Assembly: GCF_013620825.1 (NCBI RefSeq)
Contig: NZ_NJIC01000048.1
Span: forward strand, 1-64,000
DNA length: 64,000 bases
Source of the DNA: Rhodanobacter sp. PCA2
Lineage (GTDB): Bacteria; Pseudomonadota; Gammaproteobacteria; Xanthomonadales; Rhodanobacteraceae
Direction of reading: 5' to 3'
In this document: positions 1 to 8,357 of the stretch, piece after piece
Numbering within the stretch: the first letter of the stretch is position 1
Layout of the letters: each line of letters opens with the position of its first letter
Notes under the pieces: model-generated
What the model was told of the DNA's origin: nothing
Database searches by the model: none
The model's input: the letters and a program-made list of their open reading frames with translations, nothing else
Made by a program: the position numbers and the translations under genes

Positions 1-174
1 CGGCGGCGGCAGGGCCGCGTGCCGGCCGGATGCGGGCGGCGCCGCGGCGGCGCGCGGCGCATCCCAGTGCACGCTGCGGCCGAATCCGGCCAGCAGCAGC
101 AGCCACGATGCGCCCAGCAGCAGCGCCAGGATCACCAGGACCGGAGTCAGCCGGCGTTGGCTGGCGGCGTTCAT
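1..174 (-). CDS. gspN: GspN-like type II secretion protein, N-terminal part only
   Basis: The reading frame starts with ATG at 174 and runs off the left edge, so only about 58 residues are visible. They show a short basic start (MNAASQRRL), one hydrophobic segment at about residues 11-30, and then an Ala/Pro-rich stretch, as expected for a single-pass inner-membrane protein with a periplasmic domain. The start overlaps the gspM stop by 4 bp (ATGA), the same coupling as the other genes of this operon. The position after gspM matches the Xanthomonas xps order. The name rests mainly on synteny because the informative part is missing. Confidence 0.6.
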   Translation of the reverse strand, partial: MNAASQRRLTPVLVILALLLGASWLLLLAGFGRSVHWDAPRAAAAPPASGRHAALPPP

Positions 175-851
175 GGCGTCGCCTCCGGCGCGTCGGCCGC
201 GTCGTCCGGTTCGGGCGCCGATGCGGCCGCCGCGGACGCGGTACCACTGGTGGCGCCGTTCGCCGGTCGCACATAGCCCGACAGCGTGAACTGCACTTCC
301 AGCGACGGCCCGTTGCCCTGCCGCGCCGCCACCGGGTTGCGGTAGATGTTGAGGTTGTCCACGAACAGGTAGGGCGTGCCCTGCTCCAGCGCCTGCAGCA
401 CGCCGACCAGGGGCTCGATGTCGCAACTCAGGTTGATGCTCACCGCCGCCTTGCGGTAGGGCTCGCCCGAGGCGGAAGCCGGGTTGGGCACCGGCATCTT
501 CTGCGTCACCGTGCAGCTGCCGCCCTCGGTGTGGGCGCCTACCGCGTCCACCACGCGCTGCATCAGGTCGGCGGCGGCGGTGTTCGGGTCGTCGTCGGGC
601 AGGAACGCGCTGCTGGCCGCCTGGCCGGCGCCCAGCGCGGCGATGCGCCGTTCCAGCTGCGGCTTCTCGGCGATCGCCGCGGCGTAGCGGCTCTGGGTGT
701 CGCGCAGATCGTCCATCTGCGCCGAGACGTCGCGCAGCGGCGCCACGAACCACCAGTGCAGCAGCAGGAAATAGGCCAGCGCCAGCGCCAGCAGCAGCAG
801 GCCGACCGCCGCGATGCGGCTGTCGCGCGGCGTGAGTTTCAGCGTCTTCAC
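171..851 (-). CDS. gspM: Type II secretion inner-membrane protein GspM
   Basis: About 226 residues, starting at a GTG that overlaps the gspL stop (GTGA). After a short cytoplasmic stretch there is one membrane segment (about residues 14-33), then a coiled-coil-like region and a periplasmic ferredoxin-like domain. The tail is low-complexity Ala/Pro/Asp and probably disordered. GspM partners GspL in the inner-membrane platform that links the GspE ATPase to the pseudopilus. Family sequence conservation is low; operon position and topology carry much of the call. Confidence 0.8.
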   Translation of the reverse strand: MKTLKLTPRDSRIAAVGLLLLALALAYFLLLHWWFVAPLRDVSAQMDDLRDTQSRYAAAIAEKPQLERRIAALGAGQAASSAFLPDDDPNTAAADLMQRVVDAVGAHTEGGSCTVTQKMPVPNPASASGEPYRKAAVSINLSCDIEPLVGVLQALEQGTPYLFVDNLNIYRNPVAARQGNGPSLEVQFTLSGYVRPANGATSGTASAAAASAPEPDDAADAPEATP

Positions 852-2014
852 GGCGCGCTCCCCGCGTCGGCCGGCTGGCTGGCGCTGCCGCGCGACGGTG
901 CCGCCTTGTGCAGTTGCGCCACCATGTAGAAGCGTTCCTTGCCGGTGGACGGATCGGACTGGATGCTGCCCTGGAAGTTCGCGTTGTCGATCAGCGGCGA
1001 GCCCTTGAGCAGGTCCAGCAGCTTGGCCGCCTGCGGACTCTGGCCCTGGAAGCCGACCTGCCCGTTGTCGTCCAGGCTGAAGCGCTCCAGCCACGCGGTC
1101 GCCGGCAGACGCCGGGTGAGGTCGAGCAGCACGCCCAGCACGGTGGCGCGCTGTGCCTTGCGCTGCACCAGGAAGCCCGCCGCGCCGGCGTCGTCCTGCA
1201 ACTGCCGGCGCAGCGCGGCGACCCGCTGCGCCTCGCCGTGCATCTCGTCCACCTGCGCCTGCATCTGCGCCAGCGCGCTTTCGCGGTTGTGCAGCCAGCC
1301 GCCCATCGCGAACAGCAGCAGCAGCGCGCAACCCGCGGCCAACGCGAGGTTCAGCCGCAGCCGCGGCCGCGTGCGGTGCGGCGCCTGCTCCGGCGGCAAC
1401 AGGTTCACGCCGAGCCGACCGTCACCCTGCGGCAGGTCCACCGCGTCGACCGTGATGCCCAGCGCGGCGAGCCGGGCCAGCAGCGGGTCCAGCGTGTCGC
1501 GCCGCACCGCCAGCAGCTCCACCGCGCAGCGTCCGGGCGCGGCCGGCTGCGCCAGCTCGCGCACGGCGTAGTGCACCTGCGCGGCGCTGAACGGGGTCTG
1601 CCGGTCCATCTCGTAGGCCGCGACCTGGTGCAGTTTGCCGCGCGCGGCCAGCGGCAGTTGCAGCACCCGGCGCAGCACCGCGCCCGCGGGCAGCAGCAGG
1701 GCCAGGCGGCGATCCTCGGGATCGGTGCCCTGCCACGCCGCGGCCAGCGCGGCCTGCTGCGCGGCGGCGTCCAGCCGGTCGCTCCAGCGCGCCAGCGGTT
1801 CGGCCTGGCCCGCGCGGCGCAGCCGCCAGTCGCCCTCGACCGCTTGCAGCAGGTGCCAGACCGCCCCGTCGGCCAGCGCCGCGCGCCAGCGTTGCGGCAG
1901 CAGCGCGTGCAGCTCGCCGCCCCACCAGGCGAAGAAGCCCGGCAGGGGGGTGGCGCGCCAGCCCTGGCGCAAGCGCTCCAGCAGCGGCCGCAGCGTTGGC
2001 GTTGCAGCACTCAT
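848..2014 (-). CDS. gspL: Type II secretion platform protein GspL
   Basis: A 388-residue protein with a cytoplasmic actin-like region in the first 200 residues, one membrane helix at about 221-241 and a periplasmic C-terminal domain. This is the GspL/PilM-PilN-type layout. In the family the cytoplasmic part binds the N-terminal domain of GspE and the periplasmic part binds GspM. It overlaps gspK upstream and gspM downstream by 4 bp each, so the platform proteins are probably made in coupled amounts. Confidence 0.88.
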   Translation of the reverse strand: MSAATPTLRPLLERLRQGWRATPLPGFFAWWGGELHALLPQRWRAALADGAVWHLLQAVEGDWRLRRAGQAEPLARWSDRLDAAAQQAALAAAWQGTDPEDRRLALLLPAGAVLRRVLQLPLAARGKLHQVAAYEMDRQTPFSAAQVHYAVRELAQPAAPGRCAVELLAVRRDTLDPLLARLAALGITVDAVDLPQGDGRLGVNLLPPEQAPHRTRPRLRLNLALAAGCALLLLFAMGGWLHNRESALAQMQAQVDEMHGEAQRVAALRRQLQDDAGAAGFLVQRKAQRATVLGVLLDLTRRLPATAWLERFSLDDNGQVGFQGQSPQAAKLLDLLKGSPLIDNANFQGSIQSDPSTGKERFYMVAQLHKAAPSRGSASQPADAGSAP

Positions 2015-2871
2015 TCCCCGTCACCCTCCTGCCAGCGCAGCACCGTGTAGGGCTGCGCGCCCATCCCGCTTGCCTGAAAGCGTATCGTGGCGCGGATCAC
2101 CGCGCGCGTTCCGTCGGCCAGTTCGGCCTGCGAACGAATACTATGCGTGATTCCGCCTCCGATAGGTGACGTGCCGGCAACGGCATTGCGCTGCCGGGCG
2201 GCCTGCACCGCCTGCAACTGCTGCGGGGCGAGCCCGGGAATCGCGGCCAGCGCCAGCGGCGGCGCGCTGTTCGGATCGGGTATGGCCCGGCCGGACCAGA
2301 TCGTGATCGCCGGCTCCAGCTTGCGGTACAGCTCCGGCGTCATGCCCAGCACCAGCTGCAGTTCCTGCAGGCTCGCGAACGGGCCGTGGCGCGGACCGTA
2401 GTCGCGCCCGGCCGCCTCGTAGGTGGCGCGGCCCCGGCCGATCTGGCCCGGTTCGGTGACGAAGCTGCGCCAGTCCACCACGTTGGCGGCGAGCCCGGCG
2501 GCGGCGGCAGGGTCCAGTCCGGCGGCATGGAACAGCGCCCGCAACACGTCCGGGGGGGCCACGTTGATGTCGACCTTGCCTTCCTCGTCGACGATGGCGA
2601 CCTGCACCGCGGCGTCGTCGAAACGGAACGGATAGCTGCGGCCGTCGCCGATCCAGCGTTGCCTGGCGTCGCCGCCCTGCATGGCGTAGAGCGCGCGCAT
2701 CAGCCCCGCCTCGGCGGCGTAGTGGGCCCGGGTCTGGGCGAACTGGTAACGCGACTGCAGCGCGGCGGTGCGTGCCAGCACGGCGTAGCCGCCCAGCAGG
2801 ATCGCCAGCAGGGTGCAGGCCCACAGCACCAGCAGCAGGGCCACGCCGCGTTGCCGCGAACGCCGCGTCAT
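2011..2871 (-). CDS. gspK: Minor pseudopilin GspK
   Basis: About 286 residues. The N-terminus is a short basic leader followed by RGVALLLVLWACTLLAILL, the hydrophobic prepilin helix. GspK is the large minor pseudopilin and usually lacks the Glu5 of the other pilins; here the residue after the processing Gly also starts a VALLL run without Glu. The internal DEEGKVDINVA segment and the helical globular domain fit the family. With GspI and GspJ it caps the pseudopilus tip. Overlaps gspJ and gspL by 4 bp. Confidence 0.9.
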   Translation of the reverse strand: MTRRSRQRGVALLLVLWACTLLAILLGGYAVLARTAALQSRYQFAQTRAHYAAEAGLMRALYAMQGGDARQRWIGDGRSYPFRFDDAAVQVAIVDEEGKVDINVAPPDVLRALFHAAGLDPAAAAGLAANVVDWRSFVTEPGQIGRGRATYEAAGRDYGPRHGPFASLQELQLVLGMTPELYRKLEPAITIWSGRAIPDPNSAPPLALAAIPGLAPQQLQAVQAARQRNAVAGTSPIGGGITHSIRSQAELADGTRAVIRATIRFQASGMGAQPYTVLRWQEGDGE

Positions 2872-3539
2872 TGCACTCCCCGCAACGGCATCACGCTGTT
2901 CGGCAGCAGGCCGACCCGGCCCACCACGGCCGAGGCGTCCACCCGCAGCGGCACGTCCAGCTCCGGCCAGCGCTGCGTGCCCTGCGTGCGCAGGCGGATG
3001 CGCACCAGTTGCGGCAGGCGGCTGCCGTCCTTCCAGTCCGCGCTCCACGGCACCGCACGATTCTGCGCGTCGTTGCCGCGATAGCTGAAACCGCCGCCGC
3101 GGATGTGGTCCAGCAGCACCTGCGGCGTGCCCAGCGGCCTGGGCGGCTGGCCGTCCGGCGGCAGCAGCGCAAGGCTGAGTTCCAGCCGCTGGCCGCCCGC
3201 GCCGTCGTCGACCAGTTGCAGCACCTGCAACTGCGGGCCCAGCTTGCCGAGGTAGCCGGGCAGCGGTGCCACGTAGCGCATCTCGTGCTCGCTGCCCACG
3301 AAGAACACCGCCTGGCCGCGCTCGTCGCGGGCGATCGGCTGCGCCAGCGCCTGGGCCAGTTCGCTGCGCAGAAAGCGCTGCGCCGAACCGATCTGGTCGG
3401 CCCGCGCGATCGCCGCGCTGCCCGAGCGCACGCCATGGATCGCGCTGCGCACGCCGGCGTACACGCCCACCAGCAGCAAGGCCAGCAAGGCCAGCGCGCC
3501 CAGCACCTCCAGCAGGGTGAAGCCGCGCTGCCGCTTCAT
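2868..3539 (-). CDS. gspJ: Minor pseudopilin GspJ
   Basis: About 223 residues starting MKRQRGFTLLEVLGALALL: a 6-residue basic leader, the prepilin peptidase site after Gly, Glu at +5 and a hydrophobic helix. The rest is a beta-rich globular domain of the usual GspJ size. The ATG overlaps the gspI stop. The very short, normal leader here contrasts with the abnormally long leaders of GspI and GspH next to it. Confidence 0.92.
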   Translation of the reverse strand: MKRQRGFTLLEVLGALALLALLLVGVYAGVRSAIHGVRSGSAAIARADQIGSAQRFLRSELAQALAQPIARDERGQAVFFVGSEHEMRYVAPLPGYLGKLGPQLQVLQLVDDGAGGQRLELSLALLPPDGQPPRPLGTPQVLLDHIRGGGFSYRGNDAQNRAVPWSADWKDGSRLPQLVRIRLRTQGTQRWPELDVPLRVDASAVVGRVGLLPNSVMPLRGVQ

Positions 3540-4030
3540 GGCACCCCCACCGCCACCTGCGGCCGGCCCAGCCGCAGCGTGTCGAAGTGCGCCACCTGCG
3601 GATGCGCGGGGCTGCCCCACTGCACCGCCAGGTCCAGCCGGTACAACTGCGCCGAGATGCTGGGCTGCGCACCGGGCACTTGCCACGGCGTCACGTCCAG
3701 CGTCCAGCGGTAGCGCTCGTCGAAGCGGCCGCTGCGCTGGCCGGGCACCAGCGGCTCGGTGACGAACGCGCTGTCCAACAGGCTGCGCGCCCACAGCGCG
3801 GCCTCGTCGTGCGCGGCCGCGTTGCGCGACAGCGCGATCGCGCCGCCGGCCACCTTCATCAACGCGGCGAAAGCGATCGCCAGCAGCAGCATCGCGGCGA
3901 TCACTTCCAGCAGGGAGAAGCCTTGTTGCCGGGATTGGGGATTCGGGATTCGGGATTCGGCAAGGCGCGCTCCCGCGAGCCTGCGGCTTTCGCGAATCCC
4001 GCATCCCCAATACCGAGTCCCGTCGCTCAT
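3536..4030 (-). CDS. gspI: Minor pseudopilin GspI with an unusually long leader
   Basis: The ATG at 4030 overlaps the gspH stop (ATGA). The prepilin motif QQGFSLLEVIAAM is clear, but it begins only about 30 residues after the start. The extra leader residues are encoded by an inverted-repeat element (3931-4022) of a family also found in gspH. The mature protein, about 130 residues, has the size and helix of GspI. The element seems to have inserted in frame, and the protein still carries a complete processing site, so it may remain functional. An internal start closer to the motif cannot be excluded. Confidence 0.85.
   Translation of the reverse strand: MSDGTRYWGCGIRESRRLAGARLAESRIPNPQSRQQGFSLLEVIAAMLLLAIAFAALMKVAGGAIALSRNAAAHDEAALWARSLLDSAFVTEPLVPGQRSGRFDERYRWTLDVTPWQVPGAQPSISAQLYRLDLAVQWGSPAHPQVAHFDTLRLGRPQVAVGVP
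3931..4022. repeat. Inverted-repeat element inside the gspI leader
   Basis: About 90 bp with tandem GGGATTCGGGATTCGG-type units on one side and CGAATCCCGCATCCC-type units on the other, around a core that includes CGCGAGCCTGCGGCTTT. A close relative lies at 4471-4562. Such dispersed palindromic elements are common in genomes of this order, usually between genes. Here it is part of the coding sequence. Confidence 0.8.
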
Positions 4031-4569
4031 CGCGCCGCCACCTTGTCCACCACCGCCACCTGGCCGGTCAGCCAGGACACGTTGATGCGCCATTGGCGCT
4101 GGCCGCTCTGCAAGGTGATGTGGCCGCCAGTGGAGCTGCCGTCGGGGAAGAAGCGGATGCGTCCGGTGTGCGTGTCCGGGCGGTCTTCCAGCGCGCTGGT
4201 GATGGAGAGCTTCAGGCCTTTCGGCAGGCGCACGTCCTTGCGCTTCGCATCGCTGTAGGTGTCGCCGCGGGTGTCCACGTCGAAATACTGTTCCCTGCCC
4301 TGCACGATCGCCTGCGCGCGGGTGGCGCGCAGCGCGGCGGCGATCTCGCCGCTGGCCGCATTGATGCGCGCGCTGGCCAGCCCCTGCGTCACCGACACCG
4401 ACACCGCCGCCGCCGCGATGCCGATCAGCAGGATCACTACCAGCATTTCCAGCAGCGTGAAGCCGCTGCCGGGATTCGGGAGTCGGGATACGGGATACGG
4501 CAAGGCGGGATCGCGCGAGCCTGCAGCTTTTGCGAATCCCGAATCCCGACTCCCGAATCCCGGCTTCAC
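4027..4569 (-). CDS. gspH: Minor pseudopilin GspH with an unusually long leader
   Basis: About 180 residues. The start is a GTG at 4569 that overlaps the gspG stop (GTGA). The prepilin motif GSGFTLLEMLVVILLIGIA begins about 35 residues in; the preceding residues are encoded by a dispersed inverted-repeat element (4471-4562). Downstream of the helix lies a beta-rich domain typical of GspH/FimT. GspH is a minor pseudopilin near the tip of the pseudopilus. The long leader is odd because pseudopilin leaders are usually short; an internal start cannot be ruled out. Confidence 0.85.
   Translation of the reverse strand: MKPGFGSRDSGFAKAAGSRDPALPYPVSRLPNPGSGFTLLEMLVVILLIGIAAAAVSVSVTQGLASARINAASGEIAAALRATRAQAIVQGREQYFDVDTRGDTYSDAKRKDVRLPKGLKLSITSALEDRPDTHTGRIRFFPDGSSTGGHITLQSGQRQWRINVSWLTGQVAVVDKVAAR
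4471..4562. repeat. Inverted-repeat element inside the gspH leader
   Basis: Related to 3931-4022: arms of GGGATTCGGGAGTCGGGA-like units and CGAATCCCGACTCCCGAATCCC-like units, with a shared core GCGAGCCTGCAGCTTTTGCG. It lies exactly between the gspG stop and the gspH prepilin motif and is read in frame. Confidence 0.8.
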
Positions 4570-4991
4570 TGCCAGTTACCCACGTCCTTGTCGTAGCCGT
4601 CGCCGCCGGGCTTGCCGTCGCGGCCGTAGAAGATCAGGTCGAAGTTGCCGTGCTCGCCGGGGTACTTGTAGCCGAAGGCGTGGCTCCAGGGGTCTTTCAG
4701 CTCGGAGTCCTTCGCATACGGGCCCTGCCAGTTCGGCGCGTTCGCCGGCTTGGTCACCAGGTCCTGCAGTTGCTGGGGCGGCGTGCCGTTGTCCAGCGCG
4801 TAGTTCTCGACCTTCTGGCTCAAGGTGACCAGCTGCGCCTTGCCGGCGCCGTACTTGCCCTTGTCCATGTTCTTGCCGACCTGGGTCACCACCACGGTGC
4901 CCACGATGCCGATCAGCACGATCACCGCGAGCATTTCCAGCAGGGTGAAGCCGGCGTTGCGGCGCCGGGTGCGGGGGTGTCTGTACTGCAT
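4566..4991 (-). CDS. gspG: Major pseudopilin GspG
   Basis: 141 residues. The leader MQYRHPRTRRRNAG is followed by FTLLEMLAVIVLIGIVG, the prepilin peptidase site with Glu5. The C-terminal part has the conserved layout of GspG: DNGTPP, a PWSHAFGYKYPGEHG-like segment and a final Gly/Asp-rich loop (FYGRDGKPGGDGYDKD) that binds calcium in characterised homologues. It is the main subunit of the pseudopilus. The start is chosen for a GAGG sequence about 8 nt upstream. Confidence 0.95.
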   Translation of the reverse strand: MQYRHPRTRRRNAGFTLLEMLAVIVLIGIVGTVVVTQVGKNMDKGKYGAGKAQLVTLSQKVENYALDNGTPPQQLQDLVTKPANAPNWQGPYAKDSELKDPWSHAFGYKYPGEHGNFDLIFYGRDGKPGGDGYDKDVGNWQ

Positions 4992-5032
4992 GGAATGACC
5001 TCGTGGCATCGGTTGTCGGAATCGGGAACGTG

Positions 5033-6250
5033 CTACTGGATGTTGCTGGTGAGGCTGAGCAGCGGCAGCAGGATCGCGGCCATGATGAAACCCACCATCA
5101 CGGTCATCACCACGGTGAGCGCGGGCACCAGGGCGGCGAGCAGGCGGTCGATGGAGCGGCGGCTTTCCAGCTCGAAGGTGTCGGCCACCTTGAGCAGCAT
5201 GCCGTCCAGTTCGCCGGCCTCCTCGCCCACCTGCACCATCTGCAGCGCGAGGCGCGGGAACACCCTGGCCTGCCCCAGCGCGAAGCCCAGTCCCGAGCCT
5301 TCCTTCACCTGGTCGTGGGCCTGCACCAGCCCCGCGTCCAGCGCACGGTTCGCGGTGACCTGGCGCGCGATCGTCAGCGCGCCCAGCAGCGGCACGCCGT
5401 TCTTCAGCAGCGTGCCCAGCGTGCGGGCGATGCGCGCGGTCTGCACCTTGAGCAGCAGCGGACCGGCCACGCGCATGCGCAGCATGCGCGCGTCCCAGGC
5501 CAGCCGCGCCGCGGGATCGCGCAGGCGCGCGCGCAGCAGGAACACGCCGCCGACCAGCAGCAGCAGGATCAGCCACCACCACGCCTGCAAGGTCTGGCCC
5601 AGCAGCAGCACCGCCTTGGTGATCCACGGCAGCGGCACCTGCATGTCCTCGAAGATAGGCACGAACTGCGGCACCACGTAGGCCAGCAGCAGCACCAGCG
5701 AGCCCAGCACGCCGACCAGCAGGAAGGCCGGATAGATCAGCGCGTTGACGATGCTGCCGCGCAACTGCTGCGAGCGTTCGAGGTAATCGGCGAGCCGGCG
5801 CAGCGTTTCCTCCAGCGAACCGCCCGCCTCGCCCGCGCGCACCAGTGCGATGTACAGCTTGGGGAACACGCCGTGTTCCTCGTCCAGCGCCTGGGACAAC
5901 GGCATGCCGCCGCGCACGCGGTCGCGCACGCGCTCGATCAGCTTCTTCGCGCGCTCGCCCTCGGGCAGGTCGAGCAGGATGCCCAGCGCGCGGTCCAGCG
6001 GCTGGCCGGCGCCCAGCAGGGTCGCCAGCTGGTGGGTGAACTGTGCAAGCTGGTCGCCGGTGAACGGTCCGCGCTTGAACAGTGCCGCGAAACCGGAACC
6101 GCCGCCCAGCGCGTCGGCGGCCTGCGCTTCCAGCGGCGTGTGGCCCTGGTCCTGCAGCCGCGCCACCACTTCCTCGACGCTGGCGGCCTCCATCCGGCCC
6201 TGCAGCAACTCGCCGGCTTCGCTTACAGCCTTGTACTGGAACTGGCTCAC
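5033..6250 (-). CDS. gspF: Type II secretion inner-membrane platform protein GspF
   Basis: About 405 residues beginning (GTG)SQFQYKAVSEAGE, the usual N-terminus of GspF/PilC. The GTG at 6250 has an AGGAGG sequence 8 nt upstream, which favours it over an ATG further out. Two GspF domains (about residues 70-195 and 275-400) each contain the RAGEAGG / QVGEEAGELD motif, and hydrophobic membrane segments follow them. GspF is the polytopic core of the platform, thought to push pseudopilins into the pilus. Confidence 0.95.
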   Translation of the reverse strand: MSQFQYKAVSEAGELLQGRMEAASVEEVVARLQDQGHTPLEAQAADALGGGSGFAALFKRGPFTGDQLAQFTHQLATLLGAGQPLDRALGILLDLPEGERAKKLIERVRDRVRGGMPLSQALDEEHGVFPKLYIALVRAGEAGGSLEETLRRLADYLERSQQLRGSIVNALIYPAFLLVGVLGSLVLLLAYVVPQFVPIFEDMQVPLPWITKAVLLLGQTLQAWWWLILLLLVGGVFLLRARLRDPAARLAWDARMLRMRVAGPLLLKVQTARIARTLGTLLKNGVPLLGALTIARQVTANRALDAGLVQAHDQVKEGSGLGFALGQARVFPRLALQMVQVGEEAGELDGMLLKVADTFELESRRSIDRLLAALVPALTVVMTVMVGFIMAAILLPLLSLTSNIQ

Positions 6251-6257
6251 GCTGCCG

Positions 6258-6390
6258 ACCTCCTCTCCCCTTCGGGGAGAGGATTGAGGTGAGGGGCGGG
6301 TGCTTGCCACAAAGCTTGCTCGAAGCAGGTTTCCGGCAAGAGCGGCACCTCACCCCAGCCCTCTCCCCGGAGGGGAGAGGGGGCTTTTCC
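6258..6390. repeat. REP-like CCTCTCCCC inverted repeats between gspE and gspF
   Basis: Two arms with CCTCTCCCCTTCGGGGAGAGG and CCCTCTCCCCGGAGGGGAGAGGG-like palindromes flank a middle section that includes TTGCTCGAAGCAGG. The arms also share GAGGTGAGGGG / CCCCTCACC. Each palindrome can form a very stable hairpin, so the element may influence the relative expression of gspE and gspF. This sequence type is widely dispersed in Xanthomonadales. Confidence 0.75.
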
Positions 6391-6412
6391 CCGCATGAGG
6401 GAAAGGAGAGGG

Positions 6413-8140
6413 TCAGCCTTCCTGCGTGACACGCAGCACCTCCTCCAGCGTGGTGACGCCGGCGAGCGACTTCGCGATGCCGTCCTCGTACATGGTGCGC
6501 ATGCCTTCGGCGCGCGCCTGCTTCTCGACCTCGCCGGCATCGGCGCGCTGCATCACCAGGCGGCGCAGCGGGTCGCTCATCACCAGGAATTCCATGATCG
6601 CCTGACGGCCGCGGTAGCCGCTGGGGTTGGCCGCGCTGGAGCCGGGCTTCCACAGGCGGATCGGCTTGCCGCCCGCGTACTTCTCCAGCTCGAACTGCGC
6701 GATCACCTCGGGCGACGGTTCGTAGGACACCGCCGTCTCCGGGTCGAGCCGCCGCACCAGCCGCTGCGCGAGGATGCCGTTGACGGTGGAGCCGAGCAGG
6801 TAATCCTCCACGCCCATGTCCAGCAGGCGCGTGATGCCGCCCGCCGCGCTGTTGGTGTGCAGCGTGGAAAGCACGAGGTGGCCGGTGAGCGCGGACTGGA
6901 TCGCGATGCGGCAGGTTTCCAGGTCGCGCATCTCGCCGATCATGATCACGTCCGGGTCCTGTCGCACGATGGAGCGCAGCGCCGCGGCGAAGTCCAGCCC
7001 GATCTGCGGCTTGGCCTGGATCTGGTTGATGCCTTCGAGCTGGTATTCGACCGGGTCCTCGACGGTGATGATCTTCACGTCGGGCGTGTTGATCTTCGAC
7101 AGCGCGGTGTACAGCGTGGTGGTCTTGCCCGAGCCGGTGGGGCCGGTGACCAGCAGGATGCCGTGCGGGCGCTGCAGCACGTCGACGAAGCGCGACTGGA
7201 AGCTGTCGGTGAAGCCCAGCGAGGCGAAGTCGAACACCACCGATTCGCGATCCAGGATGCGCATCACCACCGACTCGCCGAAGCTGGTCGGCACGGTGGA
7301 CACGCGCAGGTCCAGCTCCTTGCCCTGCACGCGCAGCTGGATACGGCCGTCCTGCGGCAGGCGGCGTTCGGCGATATTGAGCTTGGCCATGATCTTCACG
7401 CGCGAGATCACCGCCGCGGTGGACGAGGCCGGCGGCGCCTCCACCTCGTGCAGTACGCCGTCGATGCGGTAGCGCACCTTGAGGCGGTTCTCGAACGGCT
7501 CGATGTGCACGTCGGAAGCGCGCTGCTCGACGGCGCGCTGCAGGATCAGGTTGACCAGGCGGATCACCGGCGCCTCGCTGGCGAGGTCGCGCAGGTGCTC
7601 CACGTCGTCCACCTCGGCGGCGCCGCCGTCGATGTTCTCGACGATGGTGCCCATCGCGGAACGGCCGCTGCCGTAGTAGCGCTCGATCAGGTCGTCGATT
7701 TCCGAGCGCAGGCCGATGCGCAGCGCCACCGGGCGGCCGGCCGCCAGCGTCACCGCCTGCAACGGGTAGGGATCGGCGGGATCGGCCACCACCAGCGCGA
7801 GGCCGCCGGCGCCGTCGTTCACCGGCACCACGTGCTGCTGCTTGAGGAAGCGCAGCGAGAGTTCGAGGTCGGTGGGGGCGAGTTCCGGCGCATCGCGCGC
7901 GGCCAGCATCGGCACGCCGAGCAGCTCGGACCATGCCTCGGCCAGTTCGCGCTCGTTGACCAGGCCGAGCCGCGCCAGCAGCGCCGTCAGGCTGCCTTCG
8001 GTGGCCTCCTCGTGCAGCCGCCGCGCCCGCGCGAGGTCGCCGTCCTTCAGCCGCCCGCGCGCCACCAGCAACGCGCACACCGCAGCCTCGCGCTCGTCCG
8101 CCGCCGTCGCCGTCCCCTCTGCCGCTGCTGTCGCCAACAT
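6413..8140 (-). CDS. gspE: Type II secretion ATPase GspE
   Basis: About 575 residues from the ATG at 8140 (GAGGG upstream); the frame stays open upstream to 8266 but that part looks non-coding. An N-terminal GspE/MshEN domain is followed by the secretion ATPase domain with Walker A GPTGSGKTTT (Lys about 339), an Asp box, Walker B (DVIMIGEMRD) and a His box (LSTLHTNSA). It powers pseudopilus assembly. The tetracysteine zinc motif usual in GspE is missing: the segment before GYRGR reads KPGSSAANPS instead of having two Cys-x-x-Cys pairs. It is the first gene of the operon. Confidence 0.95.
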   Translation of the reverse strand: MLATAAAEGTATAADEREAAVCALLVARGRLKDGDLARARRLHEEATEGSLTALLARLGLVNERELAEAWSELLGVPMLAARDAPELAPTDLELSLRFLKQQHVVPVNDGAGGLALVVADPADPYPLQAVTLAAGRPVALRIGLRSEIDDLIERYYGSGRSAMGTIVENIDGGAAEVDDVEHLRDLASEAPVIRLVNLILQRAVEQRASDVHIEPFENRLKVRYRIDGVLHEVEAPPASSTAAVISRVKIMAKLNIAERRLPQDGRIQLRVQGKELDLRVSTVPTSFGESVVMRILDRESVVFDFASLGFTDSFQSRFVDVLQRPHGILLVTGPTGSGKTTTLYTALSKINTPDVKIITVEDPVEYQLEGINQIQAKPQIGLDFAAALRSIVRQDPDVIMIGEMRDLETCRIAIQSALTGHLVLSTLHTNSAAGGITRLLDMGVEDYLLGSTVNGILAQRLVRRLDPETAVSYEPSPEVIAQFELEKYAGGKPIRLWKPGSSAANPSGYRGRQAIMEFLVMSDPLRRLVMQRADAGEVEKQARAEGMRTMYEDGIAKSLAGVTTLEEVLRVTQEG

Positions 8141-8282
8141 CCGCCCCGCCCTCGCTTGCGGCCCATCCGCGACCGGACGAGCACTGTAGCGTGCCCTCCC
8201 CGTCAACGGTACGACCGCAGCCGTGCGCGGCGGTTCACCCCGGCAGTTCTTGCGAAACCCGCGCAACCATGTGCCCGGCGCA

Positions 8283-8315
8283 CAAAGAAAACCGGCGCCC
8301 GTACAGGCGCCGGTT
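8283..8315 (-). terminator. Rho-independent terminator of the adhesin gene
   Basis: A perfect 10-bp stem (AACCGGCGCC / GGCGCCGGTT) with a 6-nt loop at 8290-8315. On the minus strand it is followed by TTTCTTTG. It lies about 40 bp after the stop codon of the trimeric autotransporter. Confidence 0.85.
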
Positions 8316-8357
8316 CCGTTCTCCTTGTTGGCCCCGCCCCACCGGGACGGTCGCCGC

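Noticed and set aside
4992-8078. Extension of the GspG frame upstream across gspF and gspE
   Set aside because: It is antiphase to two well-conserved proteins; GspG begins at its own ATG at 4991 with a ribosome site.
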